From the NCBI GenBank assembly GCA_031841125.1, contig CM063110.1, positions 17,603,626 through 17,667,625 on the forward strand: a DNA stretch of 64,000 nt. Reading direction: 5' to 3'. The notes beneath the pieces were generated by a model. It did not search any database. It had not been told where the DNA came from and saw only the letters and a program-made list of their open reading frames with translations. The DNA is from Acanthococcus lagerstroemiae (Eukaryota; Arthropoda; Insecta; Hemiptera; Eriococcidae). A program made the position numbers and the translations under genes. Positions 56,480-64,000 of the stretch are shown here, one piece after another (the stretch's first letter is position 1; each line of letters opens with the position of its first letter).

Positions 56480-57170
56480 GCGTCCCTGCGGGTCCGGCTT
56501 TCGCCAGCCCCAGCAGGTCCGCTTTCCTTACTTTAAAAAAAAAAAAAAAAAAATTTTGGTCCCTCCATGTGGTTTCCACGAGTACCGGAGAACGGAGAAA
56601 TATATCGTCCACCGTGGCAGAGGGCAGAGCTCCGAGTACCACGGCAAGCTTACTTGCTGAGGGAGGTCAGCCGGTATCCCTCAGGTTCCTATTCGCGACT
56701 GTTTTAGCCTAACAGCAATGCATCCCTTCGGCATAGGTAACACCAACCTTGGGATTGGGCTCGTAGCTGTACTGAGATACAGGCTACGGAAAGAAGGGGT
56801 AGGCAACTCATCGTCTGTCGTACATGGGTCACCCGACGCTGGTGACGGCCCTCACTGCTACATACCCGATTTTGCGGGGGGAGCAGCTTTGCCGTCTATG
56901 CCACACGACCATTCTGACTTTACGTCATCCAGTCTTTATTTCGCAGCCAACGTCGGGTTCCCCGCCTAGCGCACAGATTCCGAGTGCGGGACGTGCTTAA
57001 CTGTAGGGACTGAAAGAAGTTAAGACACTAGCGTAAGGTCCTCGGGTGCGCCACGCCCGTACTTGCCAGCTGCAAGCCCTTGAGGTTCCCTTTTAGTCGC
57101 CGTTTACGGCAGGCAGGGTTACCGTGGGAAAATCCTACTACCCGTCCCCACGTGGGGATAGAAAACAATA
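56480..57170 (+). repeat. GC-richer repeat-like segment upstream of the RTE LINE
   Basis: A block clearly richer in GC than its flanks, ending with 'ttttagtcgccgtttacggc' and 'aggcagggttaccgtggg'. Cores of the type AGTCGCC..TTACG.CAGGCAGGG recur in many invertebrate interspersed repeats (from memory, unchecked). It may be the 5' part of the LINE that follows, or a separate SINE-like unit. Confidence 0.4.
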
Positions 57171-57239
57171 AAAACATGAAGAAATTAAAAAGAGATTTAT
57201 TCCTTGGCTCCCAATTAACTACATACCCCATGGACTAAC

Positions 57240-59044
57240 AAGGTAACAGAGTCTACGACAGAAACGAAATGAACAAAATTGCCACAGAATACTATACAGA
57301 ACTTGACTCGAAAAAATCAAACCAAGATACAACAACCGAGGACAGCTTCCCCAATGAGGGGATCGAACTGAAGACCGAGCCACAATTTCTATGGGCAGAA
57401 GTCAAGCAGGTTGTCAGTAACTTGAAAAAAAAATGAAACCCCAGGAAGCGAGGTATAAAAAACGAACACATAATCTATTGGGGGGGGGGATGACCGAAAC
57501 ACTAACTATACTATTCAATGAGATTTTGGAAACGGGAATAATTCCCAAAGCATGGAAGTTTTCGGATATCATTCTCTGGTTTAAAAAAGGGAACAAACAC
57601 CACATTGAAAATTACAGGCCAATTAGCCTCTCATCTACAATTTCAAAAATCTTCTCCAAGCTAGTAGAAACAAGAATTAGGAAATTTTTGGAACAGCAGC
57701 AACCTCCAGAACAAGCTGGTTTTATGAGAGATTACTTCGCTCTCGATCACCTTCATGCCATCAATCAAATTATAGAAATCACAAGAATATGGAATGGAGT
57801 TGAACTTGGCAACTTGGCATTCATTGATTACAACAAAGCCTTCGACTCTCTTGACCATAAATGCATACTAAAGTCACTGCAAAAGTAAGGGGTTCCCACA
57901 CAACTAACAAATCTAATAAGGAATATGTATGCAAACCCCCAAAGCCGCATTACAACAGACTGAATTGGCTCGTATTTCAAAATAAAGAAATATGTTCGCC
58001 AGGGGGATCCATTGTCTCCCATTTTATTTGATACAGCTTTGGAAGAGATCCTAAGAAAGGTAGAATGGAAAGACAAAGGTTTGCAGATAAATTGAACAAA
58101 GCTATCCAGCTTGAGATTTGCTGACGATATCGTGCTTATATCGGAATCAATGGAGGAACTGGTAGCAATGATTAAAGAGTTGAACCAGGAAGGGAAAAAT
58201 GCGGCGGGACTGTCAGTAAACATTGGAAAATCGAAAATTATAACTGCAACCCACCCCCCCCCCCCAAAAAAAAAAAAAGTCGAAAAGAGAGAGCTGGAAA
58301 TAGTAGTGGAAATAATCTACCTGGGACAAACAATTTCATTAGAAAATAGAACATAGAACATAGAACAGAAGAAGAGATAAATCGTAGGATCATTTTAGCA
58401 TGGAAAAAATTTTGGGCTCTCGAACATAATATCTTTAAAGGAAACTTCAAAAATGAACAAAAAAGCGAAATCTTAAATATGTGTGTCGCTCCAGTTCTTA
58501 CGTACGGTTCCCCTACCTGGTCCCTCGAACCTCAAGGCTAATGAAAAGAATACAAACTGCCCAAAATTCAATGATGGGATCAATTCTAGGATGTAAATTA
58601 AAAGATCACACCAGCATAACAACCATTAACAACAGACTGCCCAATATAAAAAGCTGGATACAGACCATCCGAAATCTGAAATGGGGGCGGGCGGGACACG
58701 TAGCCAGGCTACTTCTCAACCGATGGGCATACCAAACCACGTTCTTGTTTCTAGGACACAAAAAAAGGAAAAGAGGAAAACCCAAAATTAGGTGGAAGGA
58801 CGAGATCGATCTATTCTTTAAAAAAAAAAAAAAAAAAAATTCAGCAAATAGCACAGGAATGAAAGGAATGGGAAAGGGTGAGATACACCTTTACCCGTTA
58901 TGGGTGGAGGGGGGTACATTCAGGGTGTAGGCCGCTAGCGAATACAAATAGGAACGAAATGTATGTAGGTAAAAATAGAACATAAAAACACGGCGTGTCG
59001 GCAAAACACCCACTAATGTACTTTCAAATAAAGGTTATTATTAT
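57240..59044 (+). mobile_element. RTE-like LINE, reverse transcriptase and 3' end, decayed
   Basis: In order: a YYTELDS...EVKQVVSNLKKK lead-in (57270-57430); FNEILETGIIPKAWK and NYRPISLSSTISKIFSKL (57510-57665); FIDYNKAFDSLDHK (motif A, near 57820-57860); QGDPLSPILF (57998-58030); FADDIVLISES (motif C, FADD intact, 58112-58150); YLGQTIS; AWKKFWALEH; LTYGSPTWS; RAGHVARLL and KRGKPKIRWKDE near 58690-58810. Breaks include shifts at the A run 57425-57432 and G run 57480-57490, TAA at 57886, a stop near 57962 and shifts at C/A runs near 58250-58280. The 3' end has AATAAA and an (ATT)n tail near 59027-59044. Confidence 0.85.
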
Positions 59045-59160
59045 TCCTCTCGGCACTGATGCGATGCTCGAAAAGGTAGTTTCCGGTGCTGGGGGTGCGG
59101 TGTCTGAGGGGCCACTTTGGCATGAGTGCATCGCCATACGTCCCACCACACCATTATTAT
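59045..59160 (-). repeat. Dispersed repeat B, copy 3 (partial)
   Basis: The reverse strand shares 'gtggtgtggtg', 'tatggcgatgcac', 'gccaaagtggcccct' and 'actaccttttcgagcatcg' with copies at 21853 and 51257. It directly abuts the (ATT)n tail of the LINE. Confidence 0.7.
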
Positions 59161-60747
59161 TATTATTACATGTCTAGAAGCCAGTACATCGGCTCTGGTA
59201 GCAGGGTACTGCAACAGATGTAGGATGGAGGTCCGTTTCCCTTGTGGTCCTCCCTTGCGCATTTAAGGTTATCTGGTATAGACCTACTCGTACACCCCTT
59301 GGCTATTAAACCCCTCAGTTTCTGGGCCTCTTAGTGGTGCCCTTGAACCCTCTCCGCATACGATCCTATAATGTCTGTTCCCTTGGTCTGTTCCAATGCC
59401 AACCTCTCCCCCTCTGTATAGTTTAGTTTTAGTTTTAGTTTTTATTTATTTTTTTACTTTTTATTTTTAATTTTCCATTCTGTACTGTCCCTCACCATTA
59501 TTTGGACCTTCGGACACCTGTCGGGGGGGGGGGAGCACCCCTAATCTTGTCCAAACTTTGCATTGGAGTCTTGTTACCCTTTTTCCCAGTTTAATTGGGT
59601 TTGTAATTGTAGTTTTATTTTGGTTTTCGAGGGCTGTACTAAGCCATGTAGCCTCGTAAATTGCTTCCGAGCATCGGCGGGTTTTCCGGAGGGGCTAGAG
59701 GGGCTACGCTCTCCAAAATCGAATGTAGCCACCCCCCCCCTCCCACCGAGCAAAGAATGAAAATTAATATAGGCTTAAACGAACCGACGGCGGTGTACAT
59801 ACATAACCATACGACTTAGAACGAAATAACAAATAAGAAATAAGCAACACATAATATTTAAAAACGACAAATTTTTATACACTTCTGAAAAAGTACATTT
59901 CTGATTATTTTTGCGGTTTTCAGAGCACTGTTTGCCATATACTGTAGACATGCCTTTTTAGGGTCGGCGTAGCCGAGCCTTACACAATGGAAAAAATAGT
60001 TCTACCGCAACATTGGTGACGTCAGTGGTTTGTGTTCGTCTTCCATTGGCTTTTTTTCTTATCAATCAATGTTCGAGATACACGAGAATGAATCGCGTTT
60101 GCTTTCGACCGTGGCGCTTGTGGTTTTAAATGTAAAAGTGAACGTAATTGTGTGTAAAAGAAACAGATAGGATATAGTTTTACATCGTGCTTTCAGTCTC
60201 AGCAAAAGTGATTCGAGGTATCAACATGAGGAATCGATGAAAAGAGTTCATTTTGTGAGGTTTGTAATATTGTGTATGATTCTTGCTGGAATTAGAGTCG
60301 GCGTGAATCAACTAACATTTTTGTAAACAAAATGTGTTATTAGTATCGTTGGAAGGAGCGTAAAAAGTAGAATTTTTCAAAATTGGGCCCCCGATTCAAA
60401 AATGTGTAGGTACTCACGTTGATAAAAGCTTATCAGTAAACGCTATGTCATGTAGTTTCTACCTGGCTCTTGAACTTAGAATCTCATATTCTCAAAAAAC
60501 AGATTTTGCTGGTTGGTTCCCTTATGCTTAACAGCGTCCAAGTGCGATTGTACTTTTTGTTTGAAGTTGGTTAGTGGAATAGTCGCCCAGACTGGTTGAA
60601 AGGCCGACCTGGCTTGTTCACTCTAGTTTAAATGTTTTTCAGTAGGCAAGTGGTGATGTGTAGTTAGCAATATAGTACCCGTCGTTAGGCTTACAAATGT
60701 ATTGACTCTCATAATAAAAACACGCAGAGCAAAGATTATTATGTTTT
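59161..60747. other. Non-coding DNA
   Basis: No gene recognised. Short homopolymer runs at 59524 (G) and 59732 (C). Confidence 0.35.
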
Positions 60748-60868
60748 ACTACCTGAGAATAAGAAATTTATTAGAAACCAAAACTTTATTAGCAAATGCT
60801 AAGAACCTTCTGGATTAAAAATAATATATACCTTTAGTTTCTGACAAATATTTTATTCTCAGGTAGCA
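60748..60868. mobile_element. Small foldback (121 bp)
   Basis: 'actacctgagaataagaaat' and onward (60748-60778) is the imperfect inverse of the stretch 60838-60868 ending 'tattctcaggtagc'. Likely a miniature palindromic element. Confidence 0.65.
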
Positions 60869-62417
60869 GCGGCAATTTGTGGCCATTTTTTCCACAGATG
60901 CGGCACAATCTGTTTTTTATGGGAACAGTCTTTGCTCCCACAGTAGGTGGCTAGGCAACAGGCACCTGTGTGACTACATGAACCTTTTCTATTTCTGTTG
61001 TACAGAGAAGTGTAAGAATCGCAATTTGGTTCATGAAGGTTTGAGGAGATGATTATCGGTTGATTGTAACAACAATTTCAAGCGAGCTACACACCTTTTG
61101 ATGGGGTGGTAGGTCAAATTTGTCGCTATGTAAGCTGGAAAATACATAGGAAGTATAAAACCAGTGCTGCTTCCAAGAGAAGCCACTCTCAATCAAAGGA
61201 CCAGGCTCCTTACCAAAAAGAGAAAAATACGTCGAATTGACCTCTTCCTCAGCTCATCGTACGTTTATGGGAACTTTCGTAACAATGTCGGTTCTAAATA
61301 ATCGTTCCATTTCATTACACGCAGCATGCTGAACAGTAGCAGCCATGCCCCCTATGTCCATACTAGCATCCTGCACAGGCCTAATGTATGCCCCTCTCAT
61401 AAAGTGGTGCTTGCATCACAGTTTTATGATAATCATGATCAAGCTCATGTTCCCTCTGCTAAGGTAGATGTAACATTCATAGGCCTAAATGGTCTGTTCG
61501 AGATTCGTCTCTGTCTTCAAAAGAAGTAGCGTCCATTTCCCCGTGTGGTTACGAATAAATGATGCTAACCCAGACTTTGTCACTCAGGGACAGTAAATGC
61601 ACTCATTAGAAATTATCTACACAACCTGTTTGTCAGTGTCAGTCGTGACAAAAAACTATAAGATGGTCTACTCAGGTCGACTTTCTTCAGTAGGATACTT
61701 TCTGGTAGGGCTGTTACGCGTGGAAAAGTTCAATTTGTGAACACCTTAGCTGTCTCTAGGAATGATTGCACTAATCCTTCATCCTCAAAACGAATTTCTA
61801 CACTCCCTTGAAATGAACTTTCTATGGGACCTAGAAATATTACAGATTCGATCTTCAGAAATCAGTTGTGCAGAAAGCACTGTGATTGAACAATTCTGAA
61901 GAACGACTCCATTTGAGAACAGAAGGTTCCTTTGTTGCCCTCTCAAGCCCGATAAAATGGGTGTAACTCGCTCAAATATTTAAAACGCGAGTTTTTTCTT
62001 ACTGGTTTAAACACTGTTTAAAACACACAGTGTTTTAAATATACAAACCCTGATCATATAGGAGGCGCAAAGGGTTTCATGTCCTAACTCTCCGCTCTTG
62101 ATAAAAGTGGCTGGAATAACGAGCATTGGGATGACCTATTTATAGGTCCACGGGCTATCATTTGTTGATGTGCTCCCCGGCCTTTGATAACTAATTGATC
62201 TAAGCTTTCTGTCTTCCTTAGCACTTTTTGACAACTGATTTGGGTTCAAAAAAATAAAATAAAAGAGAAAGTGAAGTAAACATTTTCCAACGAAATTCCT
62301 AAATTCTCAACCTCAGTTTGAAGAAGTTCACATGCACAACTGCACCATAGAAGTCGGAATAGCAGACACATGTATAGTGAACAAACAATTAACTGGTAAA
62401 AACCTGAAACTGCTACA
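60869..62417. other. Non-coding DNA
   Basis: No gene, LINE motif or clear repeat recognised in about 1.5 kb. Confidence 0.35.
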
Positions 62418-62446
62418 GTAACCACTAACCACTAACCACTAACCAC
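62418..62446 (+). repeat. (CACTAAC)n short tandem repeat
   Basis: About four copies of a CACTAAC heptamer ('accactaaccactaacc' and onward). Confidence 0.85.
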
Positions 62447-62721
62447 GCGGTTCCTTGAGAAGGCAAAAACTGAAACAGATATAAGCGAACATAATTTGTA
62501 TGAACCTCACAAACACAGCTCATGAGCTCACAAACAGAAGGCGCAGATGAAATTATGGGGGGAAAATAACAGTAAAAACGAGATGAACGACTCGTCCAGT
62601 CGTTCAGTTCACAAGAAAATTACGTTCCATTCACGTTCCGTTCATTTCAGATTTCATACATAAAGTCGTTCCCGTTCCGTTCCTTGTTCACAAAAAAACC
62701 TGTGAACGACCTGGAACTAGG

Positions 62722-62863
62722 GCTCTATAGTTTCACCTGGGTATACTAAGCCACCATTTTGGTTCATACTGCGCCCGGCGATGCCGAATTGACTACGCGG
62801 TAGTCGCATATCGATTGCATCCAGCCATATACCAAAATGGTGTATACCCGTGAAACTTAGAGT
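62722..62863. repeat. Palindromic CCATTTTG repeat, copy C
   Basis: 'ctatagtttcacctgggtat' faces 'cccgtgaaacttagag', and CCACCATTTTGGT faces ACCAAAATGGTG. The centre contains 'gcccggcgatgccgaattga' and 'ctacgcggtagtcg', matching copies A and B. This copy has longer arms than the others. Confidence 0.7.
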
Positions 62864-63087
62864 ATGAACATGTCGTTTTAAAAAGACGCTAGCATGGAGT
62901 AATTCGTGAGCTACGATGGTATTTTGCAAATAACATTGTGTTGCGTCACACGAAATCGTCTATGCTGAAATGTGATGACTGCGTATAAATTCAGCTATTT
63001 TAGAGAAGTGTTGGAATCATTCTGGCGTGATTATTTGTGTTCAGGCTGCTGCGTATTGATCAATATTCTTCGTGTCATTATTCTATT

Positions 63088-63243
63088 ATGGATATGGACA
63101 TACGAAAGTATTTCAAAAAACCGTCTAGTTTGGGTGAGAAAAACCCTTCCAGTTCTACGTTTCCAGACTGTAGTAGTGATACAAATGTTAAAGCAAGTAC
63201 TTCTCATTCGGAGATCGAAATTAGTTCAAAACAAGATGGTTAA
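63088..63243 (+). pseudogene. Possible N-terminus of a hAT/ZMYM-type protein (51 codons)
   Basis: The frame begins MDMDIRKYFKK followed by a Ser/Asp-rich linker and stops at 63241. 'MDI..YFKK' starts followed by Ser-rich linkers are common in hAT transposases with TTF-type fingers and in ZMYM-like proteins. No TTF finger or transposase core is visible in the remaining 750 bases, so it is a fragment or a chance match. Confidence 0.3.
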
Positions 63244-64000
63244 TCAACTACAATGAAAGCCACTAGTATGATTTTTGATTTGGGTTCTCTGGAGAGTGGA
63301 CCAATGCAGCCTCTCTTGCAGCAATTTCGACGTACACTTCCTGGAAAATATAGTTGCGTTCATTGAGTGGAAGTTACCAAAAAATGTCATCGTTTATTGG
63401 GTGTGGGGTGAAGGTCGAGAACATGGTAACAAAATTCGAAGATATTTGGGGCACAGTCCCCCCCCCCCCAACTGCCATGAGCAAAGTCCGCCTAGGCTTC
63501 CGAGATAGCCTTGTCAAGACAATCCATATTTTCCGTAGCTGAATTTTTCATCGATTCGGCTAAGCAAATTTCTTCAAGCAATCTACTGATTTCGACATGG
63601 TAATCTCCGGAATTTTCAACCTTAAATACTTCTACCGGCATCATAGATTTGCAACGGTTACCTCCTTTTCTTATCTCTAATTCGCATTTTACTAGCCTAT
63701 GATCCGAATGGAATTCAAATTTAGGGTCAACCGAAACTTTTTTTTTCTAGTGGCCTTCTACCATCATAAAGGTTATCTATCTATGTATCTATGTACTTGT
63801 AGTAGGGGGCTGAAATTCGGCGGTTGGGATAAGTGACCACCTCAGTATTTCATTTCTGTCAACTGGGAGGATTCCTCGAAGCTGCTGATTTCCAACACCA
63901 CATGCCTTTCTAAGCATCAAGGAGAGGGGAACCGTAGCAGGGGGGGGGTAATTTGACCCGAGGTTATAAATCCGTCGAATGCGGCCATTCCCCGAGATCA
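63244..64000. other. Non-coding end of window
   Basis: Contains a C run at 63460-63470 and a G run at 63941-63949. No gene recognised. Confidence 0.35.

Noticed and set aside
62418..62446. Telomere-like repeat
   Set aside because: The CACTAAC heptamer occurs only about four times and differs from the insect TTAGG motif.

Overview
This is a eukaryotic nuclear window. Genes are split by GT-AG introns of tens of bases to 4 kb, the background is AT-rich, and transposon debris is dense. Both protein-coding genes are animal orthologues. The mix of Jockey-, R1- and RTE-like LINEs, pogo- and hAT-type DNA elements, tRNA-derived SINEs and a Maverick/adintovirus-type polymerase suggests an arthropod, most likely an insect. 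I cannot name the species.

Layout. Positions 1-4.4 kb hold a fragment of an endogenous virus-like element. It has two strong hairpins and direct repeats on the left, then a small zinc-ribbon ORF (minus), a SAP-like ORF (plus) and a broken N-terminal part of a protein-primed family B DNA polymerase (plus). Positions 4.4-6.5 kb hold repeats and a TIR element. Positions 6.55-10.56 kb (minus) hold a complete ten-exon SNM1A/DCLRE1A-type nuclease gene of 638 codons, with every splice phase consistent. Positions 10.6-15.5 kb are the divergent intergenic region, with two foldback elements and a Jockey LINE remnant. Positions 15.54-33.18 kb (plus) hold an eighteen-exon HELZ-type RNA helicase gene of 1734 codons. 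Its introns contain degenerate direct-repeat arrays, two R1-like LINE fragments, a tRNA-SINE and two hAT MITEs.

The right half (33.2-64 kb) has no host gene I can recognise. It holds foldback and TIR elements at 36.1, 39.4, 40.3, 44.0, 48.6, 52.7, 60.7 and 62.7 kb, a ~140-bp degenerate satellite at 42.2-43.0 kb, a decayed intron-containing pogo-like transposase at 49.4-51.0 kb, RTE-like LINE fragments at 52.1, 53.4 and 57.2-59.0 kb, a second SINE copy and a possible N-terminus of a hAT/ZMYM-type protein at 63.1 kb.

How parts relate. The SNM1A gene (DNA interstrand cross-link repair) and the HELZ gene (mRNA regulation through PABP/CCR4-NOT) lie head to head about 5 kb apart; I see no functional link between them. 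The most unusual items are the hairpin-flanked virus-like polymerase fragment with a tandemly duplicated Cys4 module, and a nested insertion in which a LINE landed exactly across a MITE boundary so that both target-site duplications can still be read. Splice sites and translations were worked out by eye; no alignment or database search was run.
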